From: Mycobacterium sp. 141
Lineage (GTDB): Bacteria > Actinomycetota > Actinomycetes > Mycobacteriales > Mycobacteriaceae
Assembly: GCF_000382405.1 (NCBI RefSeq)
Contig: NZ_KB908256.1
Location: 62,001 to 126,000 of the forward strand
DNA: 64,000 nucleotides
Reading direction: 5' to 3'
Shown here: positions 44,482-54,210 of the stretch, in pieces
How the letters are laid out: each line of letters starts with the position of its first letter
Numbering within the stretch: the stretch's first letter is position 1
The notes under the pieces: model-generated
Seen by the model: only the letters and a program-made list of their open reading frames with translations
Database searches by the model: none
Told to the model about the DNA's origin: nothing
Translations under genes and position numbers: made by a program

Positions 44482-45630
44482 GTGGCACGCGATTATTACG
44501 GCTTGCTCGGAGTGAGCAATGGTGCGAGTGATTCGGAGATCAAGCGCGCCTATCGGCGGCTGGCCCGCGAGCTGCACCCCGACGTCAATCCCGACGAGCA
44601 GGCCCAGGCCCGGTTCACGGAGATCCAGGTGGCCTACGAGGTGCTGAGCGATCCCGAGAAGCGCCGCATCGTCGACATGGGTGGTGATCCCCTGGAGACG
44701 GTCGGTGCTGCCAACGGAGGCTTCAGCGGCTTCGGTGGCCTCGGTGACGTCTTCGAGGCATTCTTCGGCGGCGGTACCGCGTCGCGCGGTCCCATCGGTC
44801 GGGTCCGGCCCGGTGCCGATTCCCTGCTGCGGATGCGCCTGGATCTGGAGGAATGCGCCACCGGGGTGACCAAACAGGTCACGGTGGACACCGCGGTGCT
44901 GTGCGACCTGTGCCAGGGCAAGGGCACCAACGGCAAGTCCACCCCGGTGACCTGCGACACCTGTGGCGGGCGCGGCGAGATCCAGACCGTGCAGCGATCA
45001 CTGTTGGGTCAGGTGATGACGGCGCGTCCGTGCCCTGTGTGTGGCGGTGTCGGTGAGGTGATCCCGGATCCGTGCACGCGCTGTGGCGGCGACGGCCGGG
45101 TGCGCTCCCGGCGCGAGATCAGCGTCAAGATCCCGGCCGGTGTCGGCGACGGGATGCGGGTGCGGCTGGCGGCCCAGGGCGAGGTCGGCCCCGGTGGCGG
45201 CCCGGCCGGCGACCTGTACGTAGAGGTGCACGAAAAGCAGCACCCCACCTTCGTTCGCGACGGTGACGACCTGCACTGCACGGTGTCCGTCCCGATGACC
45301 GACGCCGCGTTGGGCACCACGGTCAGCGTCGCAGACATCCTCGACGGCGACACCGAGATCGCCATCGACGCGGGCACCCAGCCCGGTGCGGTCACCACGC
45401 TGCGCGGACACGGTATGCCGCACCTGCGCTCGGGCGTGCGCGGCGACCTGCACGCGCATATCGACGTCGTGGTGCCGTCCCGGCTCGACCACACCGACAT
45501 CGAACTGCTGCGCAAGCTCAAGGAGAACCGGCCCCGCGACACCGCCGAGGTGCGTTCGACGCAGGCGTCGGCGGCGGCCGGGAACGGTGGATTGTTCAGC
45601 CGGCTGCGCGAGACATTCTCCGGCCGCTGA
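44482..45630 (+). CDS. dnaJ2: Chaperone protein DnaJ2
   Basis: A 382-residue Hsp40 that stimulates DnaK. It has the J-domain (1-70) with the HPD motif in LHPDVNPDE, a Gly/Phe-rich linker (about 75-105; [20 protein letters not shown]), four CxxCxGxG zinc repeats (about 135-210: [32 protein letters not shown]), and C-terminal substrate domains ([20 protein letters not shown]). A GTG start 20 bp after hrcA implies cotranscription, matching Rv2374c-Rv2373c. Confidence 0.97.
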   Translation: MARDYYGLLGVSNGASDSEIKRAYRRLARELHPDVNPDEQAQARFTEIQVAYEVLSDPEKRRIVDMGGDPLETVGAANGGFSGFGGLGDVFEAFFGGGTASRGPIGRVRPGADSLLRMRLDLEECATGVTKQVTVDTAVLCDLCQGKGTNGKSTPVTCDTCGGRGEIQTVQRSLLGQVMTARPCPVCGGVGEVIPDPCTRCGGDGRVRSRREISVKIPAGVGDGMRVRLAAQGEVGPGGGPAGDLYVEVHEKQHPTFVRDGDDLHCTVSVPMTDAALGTTVSVADILDGDTEIAIDAGTQPGAVTTLRGHGMPHLRSGVRGDLHAHIDVVVPSRLDHTDIELLRKLKENRPRDTAEVRSTQASAAAGNGGLFSRLRETFSGR

Positions 45631-45646
45631 CGGCCATGGCACCGAT

Positions 45647-46393
45647 GTGACCAGGGCGCTGTTCTATCTCGACGCGCTGCCCGCGCCCGGCGAGCTCGCG
45701 CTCCTGGACGGTGACGAGGGTTTCCACGCAGCCAATGTCCGGCGCATTCGGACCGGCGAAGAGATCGACCTCGGGGACGGCGCCGGAACGCTCGCGCACT
45801 GCATCGTCGAGGACACCGCCAAGGGCCGGTTGTCGGCGCGGGTACTGGAGCGACGCGTTGTCGCCACTTCGCGCCCGCACGTGACCATCGTGCAAGCCCT
45901 GCCAAAGTCGGACCGGTCCGAGCTGGCCGTGGAGCTCGCCACCGAGGCCGGTGCTGATGCGTTCATCGCCTGGCAGTCGGCCCGGTGCGTGGCGCGCTGG
46001 GATGGACTCAAGGCGGACAAGGGGCTGCGTCGGTGGGAGGCGGTGGCTCGCTCGGCATCCCGGCAGGCCCGCCGGGCCCACATCCCGTCGGTCGACGGCG
46101 TGGTGTCGACGGCCGAATTGACCCGACGTGTCGCCGCTGCGGCGGCGGATGGCGCGCTCGTGCTGGCATTGCACGAGTCGGCGACCGAGCCCATCGCCGA
46201 ATCGGCTCTCGCCCAAGCTGATTCGCTGATGCTGATCGTCGGCCCGGAGGGCGGTATCGCCGACGAGGAGCTCGTCGCACTGAACGCGGCCGGCGCCCGG
46301 GCGGTGCGGCTGGGCCCCACGGTGCTACGTACGTCGACGGCTGCGGCGGTCGCGTTGGGCGCGATCGGCGCACTGACATCGCGCTGGGCCTGA
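45647..46393 (+). CDS. rsmE: 16S rRNA (uracil1498-N3)-methyltransferase RsmE
   Basis: A 248-residue SPOUT-fold methyltransferase modifying U1498 of 16S rRNA. It has an N-terminal PUA-like domain ([20 protein letters not shown]) and a C-terminal knotted domain with [40 protein letters not shown] and [18 protein letters not shown], which form the SAM-binding knot. The GTG at 45647 was chosen because the protein then starts [11 protein letters not shown], as in the family; earlier in-frame ATGs are dnaJ2 shadows. It is 16 bp after dnaJ2. Confidence 0.94.
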   Translation: MTRALFYLDALPAPGELALLDGDEGFHAANVRRIRTGEEIDLGDGAGTLAHCIVEDTAKGRLSARVLERRVVATSRPHVTIVQALPKSDRSELAVELATEAGADAFIAWQSARCVARWDGLKADKGLRRWEAVARSASRQARRAHIPSVDGVVSTAELTRRVAAAAADGALVLALHESATEPIAESALAQADSLMLIVGPEGGIADEELVALNAAGARAVRLGPTVLRTSTAAAVALGAIGALTSRWA

Positions 46394-46398
46394 GGGAT

Positions 46399-46428
46399 TT
46401 TCTGCCAGCCGACGATTGATTTCTGCCA
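46399..46428 (+). repeat. Direct repeat TTTCTGCCA before the small secreted peptide gene
   Basis: The nonamer TTTCTGCCA occurs at 46399-46407 and 46420-46428, 21 bp apart, about two helical turns and so the same DNA face. It lies about 100 bp before the 55-residue secreted peptide and could be a regulator site; this is unproven. Confidence 0.35.
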
Positions 46429-46528
46429 ACGGAATTATCTGGTTGACCCGTGTGTTCTAACCAGCAGACCGGCGACGAAGAGGACACGACCGGCCGCTAC
46501 CGCAGTAGACGAAGGAAGCGGGATCATC

Positions 46529-46696
46529 ATGAAGAAGTTCGGGATTGCCACCATCATCGCCAGTGGGATGGCTGCCGCAGTTTTGGGTCTTGCCGGGCCA
46601 GCGCAGGCCGACATCGGCCACCATGACTGGCTGGATCAGATCGGCCCGCACGTGACGGTGCCGCAGGTCGACACCACTGTCCACCAGAGCCCCTAA
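46529..46696 (+). CDS. Small secreted peptide (55 aa)
   Basis: A 55-codon ORF with a clear Sec signal peptide: MKKFGIATIIASGMAAAVLG followed by LAGPAQA, with predicted cleavage after AQA (residue 27). The mature peptide is only about 28 residues (DIGHHDWLDQIGPHVTVPQV...), His/Asp-containing and Cys-free. It is bounded by an upstream gap and a strong terminator, so it forms its own transcription unit. Similar tiny secreted proteins occur in mycobacteria; function unknown. Confidence 0.8.
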   Translation: MKKFGIATIIASGMAAAVLGLAGPAQADIGHHDWLDQIGPHVTVPQVDTTVHQSP

Positions 46697-46710
46697 AGGC
46701 CATACTCTCC

Positions 46711-46742
46711 GCGAAGGGCGCCCCTGCTGGGGCGCCCTTCGC
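46711..46742 (+). terminator. Strong stem-loop terminator after the small secreted peptide
   Basis: A perfect 14-bp stem, GCGAAGGGCGCCCC with its complement, closed by the loop TGCT, 15 bp after the stop codon. It isolates the peptide gene from phoH. Confidence 0.88.
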
Positions 46743-46855
46743 CGTCTGTGCTGCTTATCCATTGGGAGGTGTCACCGACCGGCGGTAAACTGGTCTGAGC
46801 AAACCACCCTGGAAGTGCCACAACTCGTATACCGAAGGCAGGAACCAAACCCCAC

Positions 46856-47902
46856 GTGACGCCCCGCGAGACAACAGCTGATTCCTCGGCTTCCTCACTG
46901 GAATCGGTCCGCAGCAGCATCAGTGTTCAACCCGACATCATCGTGGGTCTGCTGGGTTCGGCTGACGGGAACCTGAAGGCGCTCGAACGCCTGCTTGCCG
47001 CCGATATCCATGTGCGCGGCAACGAGATCACCTTCTTCGGCGAACCGGCCGACGTGGCACTGGCCGAACGCGTCGTCGCCGAACTGATCGCCGTGGCATC
47101 CAGCGGGCAGGCGGTGACGCCGGATGCGGTGCGGCACAGCGTCGCAATCCTGACCGGGACCGAGGACGAATCGCCCGCCGAGGTGCTGACGCTGGACATC
47201 CTGTCCCGACGCGGCAAGACCATCCGGCCCAAGACGCTCAACCAGAAGCGCTACGTCGACGCCATCGACGCCCACACCATCGTCTTCGGGATCGGCCCCG
47301 CCGGTACCGGCAAGACGTACCTGGCCATGGCGAAAGCGGTCAGCGCGCTGCAGACCAAGCAGGTCAGCCGGATCATCCTGACCCGCCCCGCGGTGGAAGC
47401 CGGTGAGCGCCTTGGTTTCCTGCCCGGCACGCTCAGTGAGAAGATCGACCCCTATCTGCGGCCGCTCTACGACGCCCTGCACGACATGATGGATCCCGAG
47501 CTGATTCCAAAGCTGATGAGCGCCGGGGTGATTGAGGTCGCGCCGCTGGCTTATATGCGGGGTAGAACCCTCAATGACGCCTTCATCATTCTCGACGAGG
47601 CGCAGAACACCACCGCCGAGCAGATGAAGATGTTCCTGACCCGGCTCGGGTTCGGGTCCAAGGTCGTCGTCACCGGTGACATCACCCAGATGGACCTGCC
47701 CGGCGGTGCCACCTCCGGGTTGCGCGCCGCCATGACCATTCTCGACGGCATCGAAGACATCCACTTCACCGAACTGACCAGTGCTGACGTGGTCCGTCAC
47801 CGGTTGGTGTCGGAGATCGTCGACGCCTACGCACGACATGAGGAGCCGGCATTGTTGAACCGGGCCCAGCGCCGATCATCGACCGGGCGGTCACGGCAAT
47901 GA
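46856..47902 (+). CDS. phoH: PhoH-family ATPase
   Basis: A 348-residue cytosolic ATPase/putative RNA helicase. An N-terminal KH-like region (about 25-105; [20 protein letters not shown]) is followed by the PhoH core: Walker [17 protein letters not shown] (about 145-160), [20 protein letters not shown], Walker [21 protein letters not shown], and [16 protein letters not shown] start at 46856. It heads the phoH-ybeY-CBS-Rv2365-like-era operon, with an ATGA overlap to ybeY, an arrangement linked to rRNA maturation. Confidence 0.95.
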   Translation: MTPRETTADSSASSLESVRSSISVQPDIIVGLLGSADGNLKALERLLAADIHVRGNEITFFGEPADVALAERVVAELIAVASSGQAVTPDAVRHSVAILTGTEDESPAEVLTLDILSRRGKTIRPKTLNQKRYVDAIDAHTIVFGIGPAGTGKTYLAMAKAVSALQTKQVSRIILTRPAVEAGERLGFLPGTLSEKIDPYLRPLYDALHDMMDPELIPKLMSAGVIEVAPLAYMRGRTLNDAFIILDEAQNTTAEQMKMFLTRLGFGSKVVVTGDITQMDLPGGATSGLRAAMTILDGIEDIHFTELTSADVVRHRLVSEIVDAYARHEEPALLNRAQRRSSTGRSRQ

Positions 47903-48465
47903 GCATCGAGGTATCCAACGAGTCGGGCATCGACGTTTCGGAGTCGGAGCTCATCAGCGTCGCGCGGTTCGTCATCGAGAAGATGGATGTGCATCCGGCA
48001 GCCGAACTTTCGATGGTGTTGGTGGACAGCGCCGCGATGGCCGACCTCCACATGCGGTGGATGGACCTGCCGGGCCCCACCGATGTCATGAGTTTCCCGA
48101 TGGACGAGCTGGAGCCCGGCGGCCGGCCCGACTCACCCGAGCCGGGGCCGGCGATGCTCGGCGACATCGTGCTCTGCCCGGAGTTCGCCGAGCAGCAGGC
48201 GGTCAAGGCGGGGCATTCGCTCGGCCAGGAGCTGGCATTGCTGACGGTGCACGGGGTGCTGCATCTGCTGGGTTACGACCACGCCGAGCCCGATGAGGAG
48301 AAAGAGATGTTCGCCCTGCAGCGCCAACTCCTCGAGGAGTGGGTGGCCAATCAGGTGCAGGCGTACCACGACGACCGGCAGACCCAGAAGGACCAGCGCC
48401 TGCTGGACGAGTCCCGATACTTTGACGAATTGAACGGCGGCGAATTCAACGGCGACGAACGGTGA
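47899..48465 (+). CDS. ybeY: Endoribonuclease YbeY
   Basis: A 188-residue zinc-dependent RNase involved in 16S rRNA 3' maturation and ribosome quality control. The metal motif [20 protein letters not shown] (about residues 119-138) is intact, preceded by the family segment [15 protein letters not shown] and [11 protein letters not shown]. It overlaps phoH at its start (ATGA) and the CBS protein gene at its end. The C-terminal tail ([20 protein letters not shown]) is longer than in E. coli, as in other mycobacteria. Confidence 0.96.
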   Translation: MSIEVSNESGIDVSESELISVARFVIEKMDVHPAAELSMVLVDSAAMADLHMRWMDLPGPTDVMSFPMDELEPGGRPDSPEPGPAMLGDIVLCPEFAEQQAVKAGHSLGQELALLTVHGVLHLLGYDHAEPDEEKEMFALQRQLLEEWVANQVQAYHDDRQTQKDQRLLDESRYFDELNGGEFNGDER

Positions 48466-49766
48466 GCGGACTTGCCCCACTGCTCGGCGCCATCGCGCTG
48501 GTCGGGTTCGGCGGGCTGTTCGCTGCGATCGACGCGGCACTGTCGACGGTGTCCATCGCCCGCATCGAAGAACTGGTCCGCGACGAGCGGCCCGGCTCGG
48601 CCCGGCTGTCCCGGGTGGTCGCGGAGCGGCCCCGCTACATCAATCTCGTAGTCCTGCTGCGTATCACGTGCGAAGTCTGTGCGACGGTGCTGTTGGTCGC
48701 CTATCTCGACGGTCACCTCGGGGTGAGCTGGGGCCTGGTGGCCGCGGCGGCGATCATGGTGGTCACCAGTTTCGTGGCCATCGGCGTCGGCCCCCGGACC
48801 GTCGGCCGACAGAACGCCTACTCGATCGCGCTGGCGTCCGCGATACCGCTGCAGGCGATTTCGGTGCTGTTGACACCTATCAGCCGGCTGCTGGTGCTGA
48901 TCGGCAACGCGCTCACGCCTGGCCGCGGTTTCCGCAACGGCCCGTTCGCCTCCGAGATCGAGCTGCGTGAAGTGGTCGATCTGGCCCAGCAGCGCGGCGT
49001 GGTGGCCGACGAGGAACGCCGGATGATCCAGTCGGTGTTCGAGCTCGGCGACACCCCGGCCCGCGAGGTGATGGTGCCGCGCACCGAGATGGTGTGGATC
49101 GAGAGCGACAAGTCTGCGGGGCAAGCCACCTCGTTGGCGGTGCGCAGCGGTCATTCCCGCATCCCCGTGATCGGGGAGAACGTCGACGACGTCGTCGGCG
49201 TGGTCTATCTCAAAGACCTTGTCCAGCAGACCTATTACTCCACCAACGGTGGCCGGGACACCACGGTCGCGCAGGTGATGCGGCCGGCGGTGTTCGTGCC
49301 GGACTCCAAACCGCTCGACGAATTGCTCAACGACATGCAGCTTGCCCGCAACCACATGGCGCTGCTGGTCGATGAGTACGGCGCGATCGCCGGGCTGGTC
49401 ACCATCGAGGACGTGCTGGAGGAAATCGTCGGCGAGATCGCCGACGAGTACGACACCGATGAGGTGGCGCCCGTAGAGGACTTGGGTGACAAGCAGTTCC
49501 GGGTCTCCGCACGGTTGCCGATCGAGGACCTCTGCGAACTGTATGACCTGGAGCCTGACGAGGATCTCGACGTCGACACCGTCGGCGGCCTGCTTGCACT
49601 GGAACTGGGCCGCGTCCCGCTGCCCGGTGCACAGGTGGACTGGGGTCAGCTGAGGTTGCGCGCCGAAGGCGGCCCCGCTCGTCGGGGCCGGGTGCGGGTC
49701 GGCACCGTGCTCGTGAGCCCGATCGAGACCGATGAACAGGAGCAAAATTCAGATGACCGAACTTGA
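48462..49766 (+). CDS. CNNM/DUF21-CBS-CorC family membrane protein (hemolysin-like)
   Basis: A 434-residue membrane protein. The N-terminal DUF21 domain has about four hydrophobic segments (about 1-150). It is followed by paired CBS domains (about 195-330; [56 protein letters not shown]) and a CorC/HlyC transporter-associated domain (about 345-425). Members are implicated in divalent cation, especially Mg2+, homeostasis; the old 'hemolysin' label is not supported. Synteny matches Rv2366c. It overlaps ybeY and the next gene. Confidence 0.9.
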   Translation: MSGLAPLLGAIALVGFGGLFAAIDAALSTVSIARIEELVRDERPGSARLSRVVAERPRYINLVVLLRITCEVCATVLLVAYLDGHLGVSWGLVAAAAIMVVTSFVAIGVGPRTVGRQNAYSIALASAIPLQAISVLLTPISRLLVLIGNALTPGRGFRNGPFASEIELREVVDLAQQRGVVADEERRMIQSVFELGDTPAREVMVPRTEMVWIESDKSAGQATSLAVRSGHSRIPVIGENVDDVVGVVYLKDLVQQTYYSTNGGRDTTVAQVMRPAVFVPDSKPLDELLNDMQLARNHMALLVDEYGAIAGLVTIEDVLEEIVGEIADEYDTDEVAPVEDLGDKQFRVSARLPIEDLCELYDLEPDEDLDVDTVGGLLALELGRVPLPGAQVDWGQLRLRAEGGPARRGRVRVGTVLVSPIETDEQEQNSDDRT

Positions 49767-50070
49767 CGCCGAGGACGCCAAACTCGTGGTGCTCGCCCGT
49801 GGCGCGATGGGCCGTGCCGAGGCGTCGGCCGGTGCCGCCGTCCGCGATCTCGATGGGCGCACCTATGCCGGCGCGCCGGTGGAGCTGGCCGCGCTGCGGC
49901 TGACCGCACTGCAGGCAGCAGTGGCGGCCGCCGTCTCCAGCGGCGCCACAGGTCTGGAGGCGGCGGTCCTGGTCGGCGGCTCCGAGCAGGACGCCGGAGT
50001 GGCTGCGGTGCGCGAACTCTCGGCCGGTGCCACAGTGATCGTCACCGACCGGTCAGGACACCCGGTATGA
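49753..50070 (+). CDS. Cytidine-deaminase-fold protein lacking catalytic residues, Rv2365-like
   Basis: A 105-residue protein. Its N-terminal half follows the cytidine deaminase pattern ([20 protein letters not shown] then [20 protein letters not shown]), but the zinc/proton-shuttle motif HAE or CAE is replaced by TALQ, and no PCxxC motif is seen. It is therefore probably a non-enzymatic relative. The ATG at 49753 is preceded by AGGAGC; an ATG seven codons earlier overlaps the upstream gene more. It lies directly before era. Confidence 0.75.
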   Translation: MTELDAEDAKLVVLARGAMGRAEASAGAAVRDLDGRTYAGAPVELAALRLTALQAAVAAAVSSGATGLEAAVLVGGSEQDAGVAAVRELSAGATVIVTDRSGHPV

Positions 50071-50131
50071 CCGTCGCGAGTGTGAAGCCAGTGCGAAAAA
50101 CTGCGCCGAATTCACACTCGGGGAGTGTTTC

Positions 50132-51058
50132 ATGACTGAATTCCGCTCTGGGTTCGTCTGTTTTGTCGGCCGGCCCAACACCGGCAAGTCGACGCTGACC
50201 AATGCCCTGGTCGGGAGCAAGGTCGCGATCACGTCGAACCGGCCGCAGACCACGCGACACACCATCCGCGGCATCGTGCACCGTGAGGATTTCCAGATCA
50301 TCCTGGTCGACACACCGGGCCTGCACCGTCCTCGCACCTTGTTGGGCCAGCGGCTCAACGATCTGGTCAAGGACACCTACTCCGAGGTGGATGTGATCGG
50401 CTTGTGCATTCCTGCCGACGAGCCGATAGGCCCGGGAGATCGCTGGATATATCAGCAGATCCGTGCGGTCGCACCGAAGACCACCCTGATCGCCATCGTC
50501 ACCAAGATCGACAAGGTGCCCAAAGACCGTGTCGCCGCGCAACTGATGGCCGTCAGCGAGTTGGTCCGCGGACGCGAGGAGCAGTCAGAATCGGGACCCG
50601 ACACCGAGATCGTTCCGGTATCGGCCACCGCCAACGAACAACTCGATGTACTCACCGATGTTCTCGTCTCCGCACTGCCGCCCGGGCCGGCCTACTATCC
50701 CGACGGCGAGTTGACCGATGAGCCCGAGGAAGTCCTGATGGCCGAGCTCATCCGTGAGGCCGCACTGGAGGGCGTGCGTGATGAACTGCCGCACTCGCTG
50801 GCCGTAGTGATCGAGGACGTTGAAGAACGAGAAGGCCGGGACGATCTCATCGATGTGCACGCGATCCTCTATGTCGAGCGCGACAGCCAGAAGGGCATCG
50901 TCATCGGCAAAGGCGGTGCGCGGCTGCGCGAGGTCGGCACCGCGGCCCGCATCCAGATCGAAAAGCTGCTCGGCACAAAGGTCTATCTGGATCTCCGGGT
51001 GAAGATCGCCAAGAACTGGCAGCGTGACCCCAAACAGCTGGGTCGGCTCGGGTTCTGA
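50132..51058 (+). CDS. era: GTPase Era
   Basis: A 308-residue ribosome-assembly GTPase. G motifs: G1 GRPNTGKSTL, G2 region TTRHTIRGI, G3 DTPGLH, G4 TKIDK; then the C-terminal KH domain with IVIGKGGARLREVGTAARIQ that binds the 16S rRNA 3' end. It continues the phoH-ybeY rRNA maturation cluster, 61 bp after the previous gene. Confidence 0.97.
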   Translation: MTEFRSGFVCFVGRPNTGKSTLTNALVGSKVAITSNRPQTTRHTIRGIVHREDFQIILVDTPGLHRPRTLLGQRLNDLVKDTYSEVDVIGLCIPADEPIGPGDRWIYQQIRAVAPKTTLIAIVTKIDKVPKDRVAAQLMAVSELVRGREEQSESGPDTEIVPVSATANEQLDVLTDVLVSALPPGPAYYPDGELTDEPEEVLMAELIREAALEGVRDELPHSLAVVIEDVEEREGRDDLIDVHAILYVERDSQKGIVIGKGGARLREVGTAARIQIEKLLGTKVYLDLRVKIAKNWQRDPKQLGRLGF

Positions 51059-51062
51059 CGTC

Positions 51063-51725
51063 TCAGGACCGGCTGAACACGCAGTGCGCGCTTCCGCCGA
51101 CCGGCTGTTCGGCGACAACTTTTCCGTCCAGCGTGATGCGGCAGCCGGGCCCGGGAGTGTCGCGACCGGTCGCGACGACTTGCAACATCTGGACGTCGGG
51201 TCCGACAGTGACGGTTCGCTGCCACGGGATCGTCGTGTGATCGGCGACGTTCGCTCCCGCCGGGTCGGTGACGATGTTGTACACCTCGCCGGATCCGGTG
51301 ACCTCGAACAGCACCGTCGACCCGCTGGGGGACGCGTTGGGCGTGGGTTGCGGTTGGGTGGCCTGCCTGCGCGACGCCGCGGCGGCGTTGTCGTTGCGCA
51401 TCTGTTGGCGGAAGTCCGGTGTGACGCAGACCGTGTCGCCGTCGAATGCCTCGCGCCACACGTAGCCCTGGTCACAGGTCTGCGGTCCGTACGCGCCGTT
51501 GGGGTCTTTGTGCGCGCCGGGGTTTGCATTCTGCTGGGCCACCGTCGACCGCACGTCGGGGGTGACGCACACGTTGTCTCCGGGGCGGGCCTCCCGCCAG
51601 ACATAACCCTGGATGCAGGTATCGGGTCCGTACGGCAGGGGATCGGCGACGGCCGGCACCGGGACGAGAACGCCCATGCCGAGGGCTGCCGCCGCAGCTG
51701 AGCGGGTGAGATTTCTGATTGCCAT
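51063..51725 (-). CDS. Secreted protein with two CVTPxxR repeats
   Basis: A 220-residue exported protein. The signal peptide MAIRNLTRSAAAAALGMGVL continues to a cleavage site near VPAVADP (about residue 28). Two about 45-residue tandem repeats follow, PDTCIQGYVWREARPGDNVC + VTPDVR and PQTCDQGYVWREAFDGDTVC + VTPDFR, each with a Cys pair likely forming a disulfide. A proline/alanine linker (about 125-145) leads to a C-terminal beta-rich domain ending GSAHCVFSRS, similar to MmpS-like or other mycobacterial C-terminal modules. Such repeats recur in mycobacterial secreted proteins; function unknown. It converges on era. Confidence 0.82.
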   Translation of the reverse strand: MAIRNLTRSAAAAALGMGVLVPVPAVADPLPYGPDTCIQGYVWREARPGDNVCVTPDVRSTVAQQNANPGAHKDPNGAYGPQTCDQGYVWREAFDGDTVCVTPDFRQQMRNDNAAAASRRQATQPQPTPNASPSGSTVLFEVTGSGEVYNIVTDPAGANVADHTTIPWQRTVTVGPDVQMLQVVATGRDTPGPGCRITLDGKVVAEQPVGGSAHCVFSRS

Positions 51726-51821
51726 GAGAGCCTCCAGACGCTTGTGGAACGTGGGCCGGCAGCTGGGTGCAGCCTGACATCAGTCTATGAAGATGCTGTG
51801 AATGAGCGATAGAGTAGGTGA

Positions 51822-53303
51822 CTACTCGATTCTTTGCTGCCGCGGCGAAGCCGCCTGCGGGGTGTTCCACCACGACGCGGGTTCTCTGGCGGCCCAGTCG
51901 TTGATCGCTTCCAGCTCAGCGGCCAGTGAGATCAACAGCGGCTCACTGTTGGCCGGACCCATCAGTTGCACGCCGATCGGCAACCCGTCGGAGGTGAAGC
52001 CGGCCGGGACGCTGATCGCCGGCCAGCCCAGCAGGTTCCACGGCCAGGTCATCGGGCAGTACTGGATGGCTGCGCGTTCGGTGGCCGCCCAGCTGAGCTG
52101 GTCGAATTCGTGCGTCAGGGGTGGTGGCAGGGCGGTGGTGGGCGCGATGATGACGTCGACGAGGTTGAAGATCCAGCCGATGCGGCGTCGTGCCTCGGCT
52201 TCGTGGGCCCTGGCTTTGCGCAGCACATCCTCGGAGAGCAGCCGGCCGATGCGCATGTTGATCACGGTGCGTTCGTCGTAGCCGGCACCGTGGTGTTGCT
52301 CGCCGAGTCTCTCGGCCCAGTCCAGCAGCCCGGCAGTGGAGCGCGACAGGAAATCCCACGCCATCCGGCGGCTGTAATTGGGGTCTTTGCTGACGACGCT
52401 GTGTCCCAGCTGGCCGAGTTGTTCAGCGACAGTGTGCAACGCGGCCAGGATTTCCGGGTTCAGCCGGGCCCGGAATCCGGTGAGCGGCAAGGCCGTCGAC
52501 ACCGCGACCCGCAGCGGCCCCGGCGCTTGACCCACGTAGTCGGCGACCTGCACGGGTGGTGGTTGGTGCAGATCGCCGGTGGCATTGCCCGACGCGGCGT
52601 CGAGTACCAGTGCGGCGTCGCTGACGGTACGGGCCAGCACCCCGTTGACGGTGACGCCGTTGCACGCTTCGGGCAGCGGCCAGGTGGAGATCCGTCCGCG
52701 CTGCGGTTTGATACCGACCAGGTGGGTCCAGGCCGCGGGGATGCGGACACTGCCCGCGCCGTCAGAGCCGATGGCCGCGCTGACCAGTCCGGCGGCTACG
52801 GCTGCCGCGCTGCCGCCGGAGGAGCCGCCTGCGCTGTGTTTCCGTGACCACGGATTGCGGGTGTGGCCGAATGCCGGTCCACCAGTGAACGGCCACTGCC
52901 CGAGCTCGCAGGTGTTGGTCTTGCCGACGATGACCGCGCCGGCCTCTCTGAGCCGGCGCACCACCTCGGAGTCGGCCGTGGCCGGTCGGATATCGGCGTC
53001 AGTACCGAAGCGGGTGGGCACCCCGGCAATGTCGACATCGTCCTTGACCGCGATGGGAATTCCCAGCAGCGGCAGTTGCTCACCGGCCGCGCGTTTGCGG
53101 TCAGCGGCGGCGGCGTCGGTCATCGCCTGCTCGGCGAGGACCACCCGGAACGCGTTGAGCGTGGACTGGCTGGCGTCGATGGCATGCAGTGACCGCTGTA
53201 TCAGTTGCTCAGATGTGACGGTGCCACTGGCGAGCTGGTAGAGCTGTTTGACGAGGGAATCCGATACCGGAGGGGGCGAGTCGGTGGCCGTGGATTTTCC
53301 CAT
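51822..53303 (-). CDS. amiA2: Amidase (amidase-signature family) AmiA2
   Basis: A 493-residue hydrolase of the amidase signature family. The catalytic Lys is in GIPIAVKDDVDIAGVPTRFG (about residues 75-95), the Ser-cisSer region is HSAGGSSGGSAAAVAAGLVS, and the nucleophile Ser lies in the following IGSDGAGSVRIPAAW. The ATG at 53303 (MGKSTATDSPP) is chosen over a much longer upstream frame that overlaps the recO promoter. Synteny matches Rv2363. The amide substrate is unknown. Divergent from recO. Confidence 0.92.
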   Translation of the reverse strand: MGKSTATDSPPPVSDSLVKQLYQLASGTVTSEQLIQRSLHAIDASQSTLNAFRVVLAEQAMTDAAAADRKRAAGEQLPLLGIPIAVKDDVDIAGVPTRFGTDADIRPATADSEVVRRLREAGAVIVGKTNTCELGQWPFTGGPAFGHTRNPWSRKHSAGGSSGGSAAAVAAGLVSAAIGSDGAGSVRIPAAWTHLVGIKPQRGRISTWPLPEACNGVTVNGVLARTVSDAALVLDAASGNATGDLHQPPPVQVADYVGQAPGPLRVAVSTALPLTGFRARLNPEILAALHTVAEQLGQLGHSVVSKDPNYSRRMAWDFLSRSTAGLLDWAERLGEQHHGAGYDERTVINMRIGRLLSEDVLRKARAHEAEARRRIGWIFNLVDVIIAPTTALPPPLTHEFDQLSWAATERAAIQYCPMTWPWNLLGWPAISVPAGFTSDGLPIGVQLMGPANSEPLLISLAAELEAINDWAAREPASWWNTPQAASPRQQRIE

Positions 53304-53367
53304 CACATTTGAGGATATCGGCGGTGCGTTCGGCAAATCTGTCCGGCCACGATGAGAGACTGTCCCG

Positions 53368-54210
53368 ATGCGGCTGTACCGGGATCGAGCGGTAGTGCTG
53401 CGCCAGCACAAGCTCGGCGAGGCTGACCGGATCGTCACCCTGCTCACCCGCGACCACGGTTTGGTCCGCGCGGTGGCCAAGGGGGTGCGGCGTACCCGCA
53501 GTAAGTTCGGTGCTCGGCTGGAGCCGTTTGCTCATATCGACGTTCAGCTGCATCCCGGCCGCAATCTCGACATCGTCACGCAGGTTCAGGCCATTGACGC
53601 CTTCGCCGCCGACATCGTCAGCGACTACGGTCGCTACACGTGTGCGTGCGCCATGTTGGAGACCGCCGAACGGTTGGCCGGCGAGGAGCGGGCGCCGATG
53701 CCCGCACTGCACCGGCTGACGGTGGCGGCGCTGCGGGCAGTCGCCGACGGTGCCCGCGCTCGGGAGTTGGTCCTCGACTCTTATCTGCTGCGGGCGATGG
53801 GGGTGGCCGGCTGGGCGCCGGCGCTGACCGAATGTGCCCGCTGTGCCGCGCCAGGCCCGCATCGCGCATTCCACGTCGCCGCCGGCGGCAGTGTGTGCGT
53901 GCATTGCCGGCCCAGCGGATCGTCCACACCGCCGCAGGCGGTACTCGAGCTGATGACGGCGCTGCATGACGGCGACTGGGAGTATGCCGAGACGACGACG
54001 TCGGGGCACCGCAGCCAGGCCAGCGGGCTCATCGCGGCGCACCTGCAGTGGCATCTGGAACGTCAGCTGCGGACGTTGCCTCTGGTCGAGCGGGCCTACC
54101 GGGTGGATCGGACAGTCGCCGATCGACGGGCCGCGCTGGTCGGGCAGGATATGACACATGGCATTCAAACGGGGCAAGATCACCTACCCGCAGCTTCCCC
54201 CGGCGCCTGA
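53368..54210 (+). CDS. recO: DNA repair protein RecO
   Basis: A 280-residue recombination mediator that loads RecA onto SSB-coated DNA. It has an OB-fold N-terminus ([38 protein letters not shown]) and a helical C-terminal part with a zinc site [13 protein letters not shown]...CVHC (about residues 153-178). Its 3' end overlaps uppS by about 53 bases in another frame, so it is slightly longer than the M. tuberculosis protein. Confidence 0.95.
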   Translation: MRLYRDRAVVLRQHKLGEADRIVTLLTRDHGLVRAVAKGVRRTRSKFGARLEPFAHIDVQLHPGRNLDIVTQVQAIDAFAADIVSDYGRYTCACAMLETAERLAGEERAPMPALHRLTVAALRAVADGARARELVLDSYLLRAMGVAGWAPALTECARCAAPGPHRAFHVAAGGSVCVHCRPSGSSTPPQAVLELMTALHDGDWEYAETTTSGHRSQASGLIAAHLQWHLERQLRTLPLVERAYRVDRTVADRRAALVGQDMTHGIQTGQDHLPAASPGA

